Origin: Oenococcus kitaharae
Lineage (GTDB): Bacteria; Bacillota; Bacilli; Lactobacillales; Lactobacillaceae
Direction: 5' to 3'
DNA: 64,000 nt
Assembly (NCBI RefSeq): GCF_025758695.1
Contig: NZ_JANJQP010000001.1
Location: 124,001-188,000, forward strand
Part shown: one piece after another, positions 34,848 to 43,509 of the stretch
Position numbering within the stretch: the first letter of the stretch is position 1
Layout of the letters: each line of letters opens with the position of its first letter
Made by a program: the position numbers and the translations under genes
Notes under the pieces: generated by a model
Database searches by the model: none
What the model saw: the letters and a program-made list of their open reading frames with translations, nothing else
Told to the model about the DNA's origin: nothing

Positions 34848-35801
34848 TTGTTTGCAATCATAATTGGACTATCTATCGGTGTCGGCCTGCCCATCCAGAC
34901 CGCAATTAATTCACGTCTCAGGGCTTTACTAGCATCACCACTACTTTCGTCAATGATTTCATTTACTATTGGGGCGGCATTTTTACTGATTGTCAGCTGG
35001 CTTGTCTCAGGGGCTATCGGTATTAATTTATCTCTAGCGGCTAACCAGCCATTTTGGATTTGGACCGGCGGCATTTTTGGCGTTATTTTCCTGACTGGCA
35101 ACATTCTATTGTTTCCGAAATTGGGCAGTGTCCAGACTGTCATCATGCCGATTGTCGGACAGATTATCATGAGTATGCTGATCGATAATTTTGGCTGGTT
35201 TTTTTCGCCTAAACATACTTTAGGTTTTTTACGGGTCGTTGGTGCACTTTTATTGCTTGCCGGCGTTTTTCTAGCTGTGGCGGCGCGGGATTTGCTTGCC
35301 AGCAGAAAGGCAACCGACCTGCAGCAGGACAGATTGCCATCCAGTGAACGCTTGTTGCGGTGGCTTTGGCGGGTTAGCGGGATTGTTATTGGCATGTTCA
35401 GTGCCACCCAAACAGCCATAAACGGCCACCTGGGAATTATTTTGCATTCTCCAATAAAATCAGCACTAGTCTCTTTTGTTGTCGGTACAGTGGTACTTTG
35501 GCTGCTTGTACTGATTGTTGAGCATGGCTATCATTTGTCTGCTGCCGGTCATAAAAAAGCACCCTGGTGGATTTGGATCGGCGGCTTGGTCGGTGCTTTA
35601 TTTGTCTTGGGAAACGCCTATCTGGTACCTTTGATCGGGACCGGCCTGACTGTGGTTGTGGTATTGTTGGGGCAGATTGCCGGCAGCATGCTTGTCGATC
35701 AATTCGGCTGGTTTGGCGCCAAGAAAAATCCGGTTGACTTGGCACAAATTGCTGGTATCGTTTTGATGATTGCCGGTGTCGCTTTGATTAAGCTTTTTTA
35801 G
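34848..35801 (+). CDS. DMT-family transporter, duplicated YdcZ/DUF606 unit
   Basis: 317 residues with about ten membrane helices made from two similar halves. G-[LI]-x-I-G-x...Q-T-A-I-N occurs at the start of each half, and [PW]-x-W-I-W-x-G-G...G-N-x-x-L-[FV]-P...G-Q-I-x-x-S-M-L-[IV]-D-[NQ]-F-G-W-F in the second part of each. The single-unit YdcZ family is about 150 residues, so this is a fused dimer. The substrate is unknown. The start is TTG at 34848 with GGAGA 7 bases upstream. Confidence 0.85.
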   Translation: MFAIIIGLSIGVGLPIQTAINSRLRALLASPLLSSMISFTIGAAFLLIVSWLVSGAIGINLSLAANQPFWIWTGGIFGVIFLTGNILLFPKLGSVQTVIMPIVGQIIMSMLIDNFGWFFSPKHTLGFLRVVGALLLLAGVFLAVAARDLLASRKATDLQQDRLPSSERLLRWLWRVSGIVIGMFSATQTAINGHLGIILHSPIKSALVSFVVGTVVLWLLVLIVEHGYHLSAAGHKKAPWWIWIGGLVGALFVLGNAYLVPLIGTGLTVVVVLLGQIAGSMLVDQFGWFGAKKNPVDLAQIAGIVLMIAGVALIKLF

Positions 35802-35849
35802 GAAATGGCGTAGGATGAATTCTGAGGTTGGATAGGTAAGGGACTGGAT

Positions 35850-36767
35850 TTGATCATTATATTATTTAGAGAAAGCATGGAGCTGATCATTTTTATGCTG
35901 TTCGGCTTCTTGCTTCTCAAACTTGGGTGGATTAAAAAAATACATATTAATGGATTATCAGGCTTGCTGACGAAATTATCTCTGCCATGCGCAATACTCA
36001 TGAGCTGTCAGATGCCCTTTAGTTGGCAAACGGCACAGATCATTGGCGAGTCGGCCGTTATTAGCTTGCTGTTTATGATTGTGACACTATTGTTAGCGTT
36101 GCTGATGCCGAAAATTTTCAGAATCAAAGCTGATCTGAAAAATATTTGGGTTGGATGCTGTACTTTTTCAAATATTCTGTTTATCGGTATCCCGATTATT
36201 GGCAGTTTGTACGGGCATGTGGGCCTGATTGTGTTGGTGACCTATAACGCGTTTTCAAATCTATTTCTATTTTCTTTGGGTATCAAACTATATTCATCCG
36301 TCTCCAAGTTCGAGTGGCGGTCCTTCTTGCTGACACCGGCCATTGCGGCCTCCATCCTGGGATTTCTGCTCTTTTTTGCCCGTATCCGCATTGCATCCCC
36401 AATTAGCGATTCTCTGAGCAACTTAGGTAATATGACGGCACCGCTTTCGATGCTGATTACGGGCGCCTTATTTGCGCAAACAGATTTTAAGCACTTATTC
36501 AAACGACTCGATCTCTATGAGTTTTGCCTCACTCGTCTGGTGATTCTGCCCTTGGTACTTGTGCCGCTTTTAAAATTAGGCATCCAAAATCAAATTATTC
36601 TCGGTGTGATGGTGATTGCAGCTGCCATGCCGGCTGGTGCTATTAATACAGCTTTAGCCGAATTATATTCGGGACAGGGAAGGCGTGCTTCGGAATATGT
36701 CGTGAGTTCAACGCTGCTCAGTATGCTGACGATTCCGCTAGTCGCCTGGGTCAGTTTGTTTGCATAA
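35850..36767 (+). CDS. AEC-family transporter (auxin efflux carrier fold)
   Basis: 305 residues with about ten helices. The pattern of membrane segments, the FGFLLLKLGWI first helix, the mid-protein GIPIIGSLYGHVGL-VTYNAFSNL region and the C-terminal AAAMPAGAINTALAE are typical of the AEC family, which in lactic acid bacteria includes malate and other carboxylate carriers. Citrate or malate cannot be chosen from sequence. Starts at TTG 35850 after TAAGGGA; the ATG at 35877 is the alternative. Follows the DMT gene by 48 bases. Confidence 0.85.
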   Translation: MIIILFRESMELIIFMLFGFLLLKLGWIKKIHINGLSGLLTKLSLPCAILMSCQMPFSWQTAQIIGESAVISLLFMIVTLLLALLMPKIFRIKADLKNIWVGCCTFSNILFIGIPIIGSLYGHVGLIVLVTYNAFSNLFLFSLGIKLYSSVSKFEWRSFLLTPAIAASILGFLLFFARIRIASPISDSLSNLGNMTAPLSMLITGALFAQTDFKHLFKRLDLYEFCLTRLVILPLVLVPLLKLGIQNQIILGVMVIAAAMPAGAINTALAELYSGQGRRASEYVVSSTLLSMLTIPLVAWVSLFA

Positions 36768-36807
36768 AAAAAGCATCTCCGAAAATCATGTTGGATTTGG
36801 AAATGCT
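36768..36807 (-). terminator. Terminator of the glutathione peroxidase gene
   Basis: On the minus strand AGCATTTCC pairs with GGAGATGCT across an 18-base loop, followed by TTTTTT. It may also serve the convergent AEC gene. Confidence 0.8.
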
Positions 36808-36816
36808 GTTCATGCG

Positions 36817-37302
36817 TTAGACTGCTTTAGCTTTAAGCAAAGCTTCGATATCAGGTACCATTTTCTCAGGATTTGTCTCTGGTGCATAGCGCTTAACGGG
36901 ATTGCCTTGTGCATCGACCAAAAACTTCGTGAAATTCCACTTAATCATTTTGCCGGCCGGAGCTGGTGCATTGTCCTTAAGGAATGTAAAGAGTGGCAAT
37001 GTGTTTTTTCCGTTAACTGAAATAATTTCGTGCATAGGAAAACTCACACCGTAAGTTGTTCGGCAGATCTGAGCTGCTTCTTGACTTGAGTCAACCTCTT
37101 GTTTGAATTGGTTGGAAGGGAAACCTAAGACCATCAAACCTTGATCCTTATATTTTTCGTAGATTGCTTCTAAATCATTGAACTGTGGTGCAAAGCCGCA
37201 TTTTGTGGCCGTGTTGACAATGACGAGGATCTTGTCTTTATACTTATCGAGCTTGTAGGATTCGCCATTTTCTAACGTCACTTCATAATCGTAAATCGAC
37301 AT
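36817..37302 (-). CDS. Glutathione peroxidase family protein (cysteine type)
   Basis: 161 residues, thioredoxin fold. The first signature NTATKCGFAPQF carries the peroxidatic cysteine (not selenocysteine) near residue 35; LGFPSNQF follows with the glutamine, and the tryptophan is in IKWNFTKF, completing the catalytic triad. Such bacterial enzymes usually reduce hydroperoxides with thioredoxin rather than glutathione. AAAGGAGAATAT precedes the ATG. Two inverted repeats lie directly upstream. Confidence 0.95.
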   Translation of the reverse strand: MSIYDYEVTLENGESYKLDKYKDKILVIVNTATKCGFAPQFNDLEAIYEKYKDQGLMVLGFPSNQFKQEVDSSQEAAQICRTTYGVSFPMHEIISVNGKNTLPLFTFLKDNAPAPAGKMIKWNFTKFLVDAQGNPVKRYAPETNPEKMVPDIEALLKAKAV

Positions 37303-37316
37303 ATATTCTCCTTTGA

Positions 37317-37361
37317 ATCAATCCGATGGATTGATGGCGTCAATGATTGAATTTATTCAAT
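37317..37361 (-). promoter_or_regulatory. Two inverted repeats upstream of the glutathione peroxidase gene
   Basis: ATCAATCC-gat-GGATTGAT (37317-37335, perfect 8-base arms) lies between the start codon and ATTGAAT-tt-ATTCAAT (37346-37361, perfect 7-base arms). They may be operators for an oxidative-stress regulator or leader hairpins; a clear promoter was not identified. Confidence 0.45.
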
Positions 37362-37423
37362 ACGCTGCGCTAAAGAATAGTTTACTACTTTGTGAATTTT
37401 TCTTTTTCACTCTGCAGGCAGAA

Positions 37424-38851
37424 TTAATCGATGCCGATCAGCCGATCTTGCAGTTGCGCAAGTTCTTCTGAAATATAGACCGGATACTTATTGGGGTTGG
37501 ATAGCCGCTTACTCTCTTCAGGAAGCTCTTTTAACGCTGCTTGACACGCGGCCTGAATTTCTTTGACGGTTGGGGAAGTATAAACGGGTTTTCCTTGGTC
37601 AAAGATAGTTGTTTGCAACGCTTTGAAATCAAAATCGCGCAAGGAACTGTGCTGTCTAGTGTCTAGTGGATCAGCCGAACGGACTGAAATCTGACTATTG
37701 GCAGTTATTTCTTCATCTGCGAGTGTAATCACATCTGCAAAAGCCTCGTGAGTCTGTTTGTTGTATAAGCGATAAACTTTTTTTAAGCCCGGCAGCGTTA
37801 CTTTTTCGCGGCTGTCGCTAATCTTGATCTTTGGAACCAGATGGCCATCATGGACAACCGCGACTAATTTATAGACACCGCTTAATACTGGATCGCTGGC
37901 GCTCGTAATCAGTTTTTCACCAATACCGAAGTTATCAATCGGTGCTTTTTCGTTTAACAGCAGGGACTGAATGGTTGTCTCGTCTAAGGCGTTGGAGGCT
38001 GTGATCTTGGCTTTTTTAAAACCCGCATCATCTAATTTTTGTCTGGCTATTTTAGCTAAATGGGCAATGTCGCCGGAATCTATGCGAATACCAATCGGTT
38101 GGTGGCCTTGCTTGACTAGATCACCAAAGACTTTAATGGCATTCGGCACACCGGAATTGATGACATCATAGGTATCTACGAGTAGGGCACAATTGTCCGG
38201 ATAAAGTTCAGCCCATTTTTCAAAAGCAGCTAATTCGCTAGGAAAGGCTTCGATCCAGCTGTGAGCCATCGTGCCGGCTGATGGTACATCAAATAACTTA
38301 GCTGTCAGCAGGTTGGAGGTGCTGGCACAGCCGCCAATAATGGCTGCCCTGGCGCCATAAGTCGCAGACATTGGTCCTTGAGCCCGACGTGCACCGAATT
38401 CCATGATGGGACGGCCTTGAGCTGCATAAGTTATTCGACGCGCTTTGGTTGCGATCAGTGATTCATGGTTAATGATGCTTAATAAGAGTGTTTCAAAAAG
38501 CTGAACCTGGATCAGCGGGCCTCTGACCGTCAGAATCGGTTCTCTTGGAAAAATTGGTGTGCCTTCGGGAACGGCAGACATTTCGCCGCTAAAATGGAAA
38601 TCTTTCAGAAATGACAGAAATTCCTCAGTGAAGAGATGCAAGCTGTCCAGATACGTCAGATCTGTTTCGTCAAAATGAAAATCGGCGACCGCGTCGATCA
38701 CTTGTGCCAATCCGGCCGTCACGACAAAACTACCATTATCCGGTACGCGGCGATAAAAGATATCGAAAATGCCTTCTTCATCGGGAATTGTCTGCTGATA
38801 GCCGTTAGCCATCGATAATTCATAAAGATCAGTAACCATTGACAAATTCAT
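37424..38851 (-). CDS. pncB: Nicotinate phosphoribosyltransferase
   Basis: 475 residues. Converts nicotinate and PRPP to nicotinate mononucleotide, the entry to NAD for bacteria that need niacin. Family motifs are MVTDLYELSMANGY at the N-terminus, EFGARRAQGP with the catalytic region (about residue 160), HSWIEAFPSE, and IRIDSGDIAHLAK (phosphate binding). The ATG at 38851 has AGAGG upstream, preferred over the GTG at 38869. With NadR in this window it forms part of an NAD salvage capacity. Confidence 0.96.
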   Translation of the reverse strand: MNLSMVTDLYELSMANGYQQTIPDEEGIFDIFYRRVPDNGSFVVTAGLAQVIDAVADFHFDETDLTYLDSLHLFTEEFLSFLKDFHFSGEMSAVPEGTPIFPREPILTVRGPLIQVQLFETLLLSIINHESLIATKARRITYAAQGRPIMEFGARRAQGPMSATYGARAAIIGGCASTSNLLTAKLFDVPSAGTMAHSWIEAFPSELAAFEKWAELYPDNCALLVDTYDVINSGVPNAIKVFGDLVKQGHQPIGIRIDSGDIAHLAKIARQKLDDAGFKKAKITASNALDETTIQSLLLNEKAPIDNFGIGEKLITSASDPVLSGVYKLVAVVHDGHLVPKIKISDSREKVTLPGLKKVYRLYNKQTHEAFADVITLADEEITANSQISVRSADPLDTRQHSSLRDFDFKALQTTIFDQGKPVYTSPTVKEIQAACQAALKELPEESKRLSNPNKYPVYISEELAQLQDRLIGID

Positions 38852-38935
38852 ATAATTAGCCTCTTTCACAAGTTATTTGATTCAAGTAATAATATATTAT
38901 AAGTTGCTTCACAGATTCAAAATTTTTAAAACTTA

Positions 38936-38973
38936 TAAAAAAGCATACCGGCGATTAAGAGTCGTGGCATGCT
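38936..38973 (-). terminator. Terminator of the deoxyribosyltransferase gene
   Basis: On the minus strand AGCATGCC pairs with GGTATGCT (one U-G pair), followed by TTTTTTATAAG. Confidence 0.8.
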
Positions 38974-38984
38974 TGTTTGAAAAA

Positions 38985-39449
38985 TTAATAAACAGGACCG
39001 TAATATGGCTGGTAAACAACATTATTAAAATCGAAATCTTTCAGCTGGCTGATTGTGATGACTTTCGTGACACCCATTGCCGGCATCAGATTAACGGCTT
39101 CATTTTCGCCATCCGGCACCACAAGAACAACTGCTTTATGGATGGCATAGGCGTAACCCAATTCCCAAGCAATACCTTCGTCAGCTTCATTGGGCAGATA
39201 CATTGCGACAACCAAGTCGCTGGTATTAATACCGTTGACATCACCGTTGAAAGTACCCATTTGCCATTCACTGTCGTTAAGCAGTTCTGGGTGTTCTGTC
39301 ACTGACAATCCCTTATATTGATGATCTAAGGGGTAGTAGGACTGTGCCCAGTTAATTGACTCGTTTTCCTTGATCAGGCTGATGCCTTTGTTCATGTTCT
39401 CGACTTGTGTGTCGGTGAACCAAGAACAGGCGAAATAAACTTTTTTCAT
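38985..39449 (-). CDS. ntd: Nucleoside 2-deoxyribosyltransferase
   Basis: 154 residues. Moves deoxyribose between purine and pyrimidine bases. VYFACSWFTDTQ at the N-terminus and DEGIAWELGYAYA, which holds the catalytic glutamate, are the family signatures; SDLVVAMYLPNEADEG binds the sugar. Common in lactobacilli and used with deoxynucleoside kinases (see 31727-32392) in DNA-precursor salvage. AAAGGG lies upstream of the ATG. Faces the same way as pncB but has its own terminator. Confidence 0.95.
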   Translation of the reverse strand: MKKVYFACSWFTDTQVENMNKGISLIKENESINWAQSYYPLDHQYKGLSVTEHPELLNDSEWQMGTFNGDVNGINTSDLVVAMYLPNEADEGIAWELGYAYAIHKAVVLVVPDGENEAVNLMPAMGVTKVITISQLKDFDFNNVVYQPYYGPVY

Positions 39450-39519
39450 GCAGATAACCCTTTCGTTTCAAGTTTGCAAATTTTATTATACTACCCGGCT
39501 AGCGGCCTTTGAGGTGATT

Positions 39520-40170
39520 TTATGAATTGGATAAAGCTTTACTGAGGAAAATCACCAAATAACGCGTCTCGCTGGCAAGATCAATTTTGCTGCTGGGGAA
39601 TAACATCATCCTAATTGCAACCGTAAAGATACTGGCAGCGATCAGCGAAAGAATACGATGCGCCGGCCAATCGACGAGCTGTTTTTTTGCTTGCAGGATA
39701 CGTATTGGTTTTTCAGCCTGAACAATAATTGTATCGATGAATTTTTCTTTTAACAGCGCAAGCATCTGCGGATCAGTTAATACTTGTGTGAATATAATTT
39801 TCAATACTTTGTGGTTTGCCTGAATGAAGGTGAGGCGGTCTAAGACTACAATATTGAGAAGCTGTTCTAGGTCATCGTAATCGCGATTTAAATTTTGGCC
39901 GGCAAATTCTTGGACTGCTCGAGGGAAAACTTCTGTCAGAATCGGTGTCAGCACTGCTGCTAATAAATCTTGCTTGCTTTTAAAACGCCGATAGACAGTA
40001 CCTTGGGCAACGTGAGCCTTCGCTGCAATTTCGGCAGTGCTGGTTTTATCAAAACCTTTTTCGGCAAACAAATCCAAGCTGGCTTTAAGAATCTGCTGCT
40101 GTTTCTCCGGCAAATCCTGCATCTGCAGTAAGACTTGGTCGAAAATTGTTTGCAAATCGTTTTCCGGCAT
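39520..40170 (-). CDS. TetR-family repressor of the ABC-2 exporter operon
   Basis: 216 residues. The N-terminal helix-turn-helix reads ILKASLDLFAEKGFDKTSTA then AAKAHVAQGTVYRRFKSKQDLL, standard TetR. The C-terminal effector domain is unspecific. The start at 40170 has GGAGGG placed inside the end of the upstream permease gene, so it is translated from the same mRNA. As last gene of the ATPase-permease-tetR operon it most likely represses its own operon through the perfect inverted repeat at 42048-42071. Confidence 0.93.
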   Translation of the reverse strand: MPENDLQTIFDQVLLQMQDLPEKQQQILKASLDLFAEKGFDKTSTAEIAAKAHVAQGTVYRRFKSKQDLLAAVLTPILTEVFPRAVQEFAGQNLNRDYDDLEQLLNIVVLDRLTFIQANHKVLKIIFTQVLTDPQMLALLKEKFIDTIIVQAEKPIRILQAKKQLVDWPAHRILSLIAASIFTVAIRMMLFPSSKIDLASETRYLVIFLSKALSNS

Positions 40171-40171
40171 T

Positions 40172-41287
40172 TTAGACCCTCCGATAACGGCGCATGCCCA
40201 CAATATTCAGAGCAATGAAGATAACGGCAAATAAGCAGAGAATAGCCAATGATTGCCAGATATCGCCTAACTGCCAATTTTTCTCGATGACATTTGTCAG
40301 TGCCGAAGCACCATAGTAAAGCGGCATAATATGGGCAATTGCTTGGAGCCAGCCAGCCATATGGTCGACGGGGATTAGACCGGAGAAGAAGACTTGCGGG
40401 ACAACGATCAGTGGAATGAATTGAATCATCTGAAATTCACTGCTTGCAAATGTCGAAACAAAAATACCCATGGCCAAAGCAATCAGAGCCAGCAGCAAAT
40501 CAATGAGAATGACCAGCCAGAGAGCACCGAGAATCTCGACTTTTAATACTGAAATGACATAAAACACAATGAGCAGCGTCTGCAGACAGGCGAAGAGGCC
40601 ATAGCCGATCAGATAGCCGACAATAATTTGACTGCGGCGAATTGGTGTGGCCAGCAAACGATCCAATGTTCCTGAAGTTCTTTCAGTTAAAAGTGAAATA
40701 CCTGAGATTAGAAAGACAAAAAAGAAAACGAAGAATCCCATAAAAACAGGTAAGAAGCTTTGAAAGAAAGTTGAATTGCGGCTTCCGTACAGATAATTGC
40801 TTTTGGTTTTGTATTGCTGGGGCGATGCTTGCTTAGTGGCGGACATTTTTCCAGGGAGAAGCTGGCTTTGAGCCTTGGCCTGCTGAATCAGTTTGGTTAG
40901 GTGGGCGACCAAAATTTTAGTATTGGCCACTTGCAAGGATTGTCTAACTACGGCAGTTTGCGAAAGATCACTATTTGAATAGGTCACAGTCAACTGATGA
41001 CCGGATTGATTGATAAAGGCAGACAGGTTATTTTGTTTGATTAAATCCTTAACCGAACGTCCGCTGGCGTAATGGCGCAGCTTGATATTTTTATTCTGTA
41101 CAGCTCTTAAAAGAGTCTTATCCAGATTTTCATAGCCTACTTGAGTTTGATTATCTGAATTCGTTTTAAACAAGAAAAACATGAGTGTCAATATGAACAA
41201 AGGTGCTAAAAACATTAAAGCGATCGTGCGTTTATCGTGACGCATTTCTAAAATGACGCGACTAACAATTGCCAACACTGCTTTCAT
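40172..41287 (-). CDS. ABC-2 type permease (drug/lipid exporter)
   Basis: 371 residues. One N-terminal helix (IALMFLAPLFILTLMFFLF), a large extracellular domain of about 150 residues, then five helices including LLTERTSGTLDRLLATPIRRSQIIVGY, the ABC-2 signature (E-R-x-x-G-T-L-[DE]-R-L-x-x-[ST]-P). Works with the upstream ATPase, whose stop it overlaps by 4 bases. The substrate is unknown; TetR control suggests a toxic compound. Confidence 0.93.
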   Translation of the reverse strand: MKAVLAIVSRVILEMRHDKRTIALMFLAPLFILTLMFFLFKTNSDNQTQVGYENLDKTLLRAVQNKNIKLRHYASGRSVKDLIKQNNLSAFINQSGHQLTVTYSNSDLSQTAVVRQSLQVANTKILVAHLTKLIQQAKAQSQLLPGKMSATKQASPQQYKTKSNYLYGSRNSTFFQSFLPVFMGFFVFFFVFLISGISLLTERTSGTLDRLLATPIRRSQIIVGYLIGYGLFACLQTLLIVFYVISVLKVEILGALWLVILIDLLLALIALAMGIFVSTFASSEFQMIQFIPLIVVPQVFFSGLIPVDHMAGWLQAIAHIMPLYYGASALTNVIEKNWQLGDIWQSLAILCLFAVIFIALNIVGMRRYRRV

Positions 41288-42024
41288 TTCTGACTCTCCT
41301 TATTCTGTTCGCCTGCTGCCAAAAAGACGGCCTCGATGCTGTTGACGTGGTATAACTGCTTTAATTCCTGTGGTGTGCCGGCAGTGATGACGCGGCCTTC
41401 ACGAATTAAAGCCAAATAATCACAGCGTTCGGCATCAGACATAATATGCGTCGTAATAATGATTGATTTGCCTTGCTTTTTCAGGTGATTTAATTCCTGC
41501 CAAATTTGCAGGCTCAATGCCGGATCAATACCTACAGTCGGTTCGTCTAAAATTAATAATTGCGGATCGGCTAATAAGGCAATTGCTAACGACAAACGGC
41601 GTTTCATACCACCGGAATAATTGCTGACACGCTTTTTTAAATCATGGGTGAGATTGACAATGCCGGCGGCGTAATCAATTGACTGTAACAATTCTTGTCC
41701 TTTCAAAGACAATAAACGGCCGAAGAAAAGCATGTTCTCCAAACCGCTCAAATTATTGTATAAAGCGTCTGATTGAGCCATGTAACCGATTTTTGCTAAA
41801 ATAGGGCGATTTGGCATTGACTGACTCAGCACTTTGATTTGACCGGAATCAATGGCCGTCATACCCATAATCGCTTTGATTAAAGTCGTTTTGCCAGCAC
41901 CTGAAGGGCCGATTAAGCCCATTAGCTGTCCCGGGTGTAGCTGGATGCCAGCATCTTTTAGTAAGACCTGACTTTTGATTGTTTTATAAACGTGGCTCGC
42001 GTCAACACTGATCATCTGTGTCAT
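41284..42024 (-). CDS. ABC exporter ATPase
   Basis: 246 residues. Walker A is GPSGAGKTTLIK, the Q-loop lies in GYMAQSDALY, the signature is YSGGMKRRLSLAIAL, and Walker B is LLILDEPTVGIDP, typical of DrrA-like exporters. The start at 42024 follows a weak GAAAGTGAG; the frame extends upstream through the operator and is not expected to be translated there. First gene of the exporter operon. Confidence 0.95.
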   Translation of the reverse strand: MTQMISVDASHVYKTIKSQVLLKDAGIQLHPGQLMGLIGPSGAGKTTLIKAIMGMTAIDSGQIKVLSQSMPNRPILAKIGYMAQSDALYNNLSGLENMLFFGRLLSLKGQELLQSIDYAAGIVNLTHDLKKRVSNYSGGMKRRLSLAIALLADPQLLILDEPTVGIDPALSLQIWQELNHLKKQGKSIIITTHIMSDAERCDYLALIREGRVITAGTPQELKQLYHVNSIEAVFLAAGEQNKESQK

Positions 42025-42047
42025 ACTAATACTCACTTTCTTTGAAA

Positions 42048-42071
42048 ATGTGAGTGACCACTCACTCACAT
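42048..42071 (-). promoter_or_regulatory. TetR operator of the ABC exporter operon
   Basis: A perfect 10-base inverted repeat ATGTGAGTGA-ccac-TCACTCACAT. It begins three bases past the -10 box, so it covers the transcription start. An ACTCAC (42031-42036) with GTGAGT (42050-42055) provides a further half-site pair. Confidence 0.85.
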
Positions 42072-42074
42072 AGA

Positions 42075-42103
42075 ATTGTAGCACGAACAGATGACAATGC
42101 CAA
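42075..42103 (-). promoter_or_regulatory. Promoter of the ABC exporter operon
   Basis: On the minus strand TTGGCA (42098-42103) and TACAAT (42075-42080) are separated by exactly 17 bases, directly upstream of the operator. Confidence 0.85.
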
Positions 42104-42211
42104 AAATTAGACCAATCGTCAAACCAGTTGATTGTTTTCTCGGATAAGGGATGTTTACAGAGTAGGATTAAATATGTTTAGCAGGTCATTAAAAGGGAGA
42201 GATAGAATATC

Positions 42212-43447
42212 ATGCCGGCAATTCACGTATTTTCGGAAATTGGCAAGCTAAAGCGCGTCATTGTGCATCGGCCAGGCCGGGAGGTCGAAAATTTGACTCC
42301 GGCAATCATGAAGAGACTGCTGTTTGATGATATTCCTTACCTGCCGATTGCACAAAAAGAACACGATGCATTGGTCGGAATTTTGCAGGAAAACGGTGCT
42401 GAGGTTCTATATCTGGAGCAGTTAACTAGTCAAGCCATTGCAGCTGGTCAAATTAAAGCAGCCTTCCTAGAAAAAAATCTTCAGGAGGCTGGTCAAGCTT
42501 CAGGAACGATTCACGACGCCTTAAAAGAATATCTGTTAAGTCTGGATACTGATCGCATGGTCAGTAAATTGATTGAGGGTGTTCGAAAAAATGAGCTGGA
42601 CGTTAAAGCAAATGATTTAGTGAGTGCCGTTGATGACCCTGATTATCCCTTTTACATCGATCCGCTGCCGAGTATGTATTTCACGCGTGATCCGCAAGCG
42701 TCCATCGGTAAGGGGATCACAATTAACCGTATGACTTTTGCTGCACGCCAGCGCGAATCAATGTTTATGGAAACTGTCACCAAATATCATCCGAGTTTTG
42801 CTAAGAAGGACTTTTCAGTCTGGCGGAATCGTGATCATCAAACACATATCGAGGGTGGAGATGAACTCATTTTGTCAAACCATGTTCTTGCAATCGGTAT
42901 TTCTCAAAGGACTTGTGCTGCGGCAATTCAAGATGTAGCCAAAAAATTGTTTATTAATAGCAGCCAATCACATTTCGATACTGTGATTGCCATCAAAATT
43001 CCAGAAAACCGCGCCATGATGCATCTAGATACGGTTTTAACAATGGTTAATTTTGACCAGTTTACGGTTCACCCCGGTATTTTAGATGCCGGCGGCAAAA
43101 TAGACACCTGGACCATGCATCCAGCTGATAACGCACAGGGCTTAACGATTAGTTATAGCCAAGACTTGGAAAGTGTTTTAAAAAATGCCTTGGGAGTTTC
43201 AGAACTTGATTTGATTCCAACAGGGGCTGGTGATTTAATCACGGCACCGCGAGAACAGTGGACGGATGGCTCAAATACTTTAGCAATTGCACCAGGAATT
43301 GTGGTCACTTATGATCGCAATTATGTATCAAACGCACTTTTACAGCAGCATGGAATTAAAGTGATTGAGACAGCTTCGAGTGAATTATCTCGTGGTCGTG
43401 GCGGTCCGCGTTGTATGACGATGCCCTTGATCCGCGATGATATTTAA
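42212..43447 (+). CDS. arcA: Arginine deiminase
   Basis: 411 residues, normal length. Hydrolyses arginine to citrulline and ammonia, giving acid tolerance and, with ArcB and ArcC, ATP. Motifs are [17 protein letters not shown] with the catalytic histidine and acidic residues, and the nucleophilic cysteine in [13 protein letters not shown] near the C-terminus. All key residues are present. AAGGGAGAG precedes the ATG. No arcB, arcC or arginine/ornithine antiporter gene is adjacent, so the rest of the pathway must be elsewhere or absent. Confidence 0.97.
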   Translation: MPAIHVFSEIGKLKRVIVHRPGREVENLTPAIMKRLLFDDIPYLPIAQKEHDALVGILQENGAEVLYLEQLTSQAIAAGQIKAAFLEKNLQEAGQASGTIHDALKEYLLSLDTDRMVSKLIEGVRKNELDVKANDLVSAVDDPDYPFYIDPLPSMYFTRDPQASIGKGITINRMTFAARQRESMFMETVTKYHPSFAKKDFSVWRNRDHQTHIEGGDELILSNHVLAIGISQRTCAAAIQDVAKKLFINSSQSHFDTVIAIKIPENRAMMHLDTVLTMVNFDQFTVHPGILDAGGKIDTWTMHPADNAQGLTISYSQDLESVLKNALGVSELDLIPTGAGDLITAPREQWTDGSNTLAIAPGIVVTYDRNYVSNALLQQHGIKVIETASSELSRGRGGPRCMTMPLIRDDI

Positions 43448-43455
43448 TTATTAAA

Positions 43456-43484
43456 AAAAACGGCCCCATAAGGAGACCGTTTTT
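43456..43484. terminator. Terminator between arcA and gnd
   Basis: AAAAACGG and CCGTTTTT arms extended by imperfect pairing (GCCCC with GGAGA), with T-runs on both strands, shared by the two convergent genes. Confidence 0.85.
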
Positions 43485-43509
43485 ATTTTGCTTAATGGTT
43501 ATTGACGAA

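Noticed and set aside
34841-35419. A 192-codon minus-strand open frame opposite the DMT transporter
   Set aside because: Same reason: the plus-strand protein has duplicated family motifs, while this frame has none.
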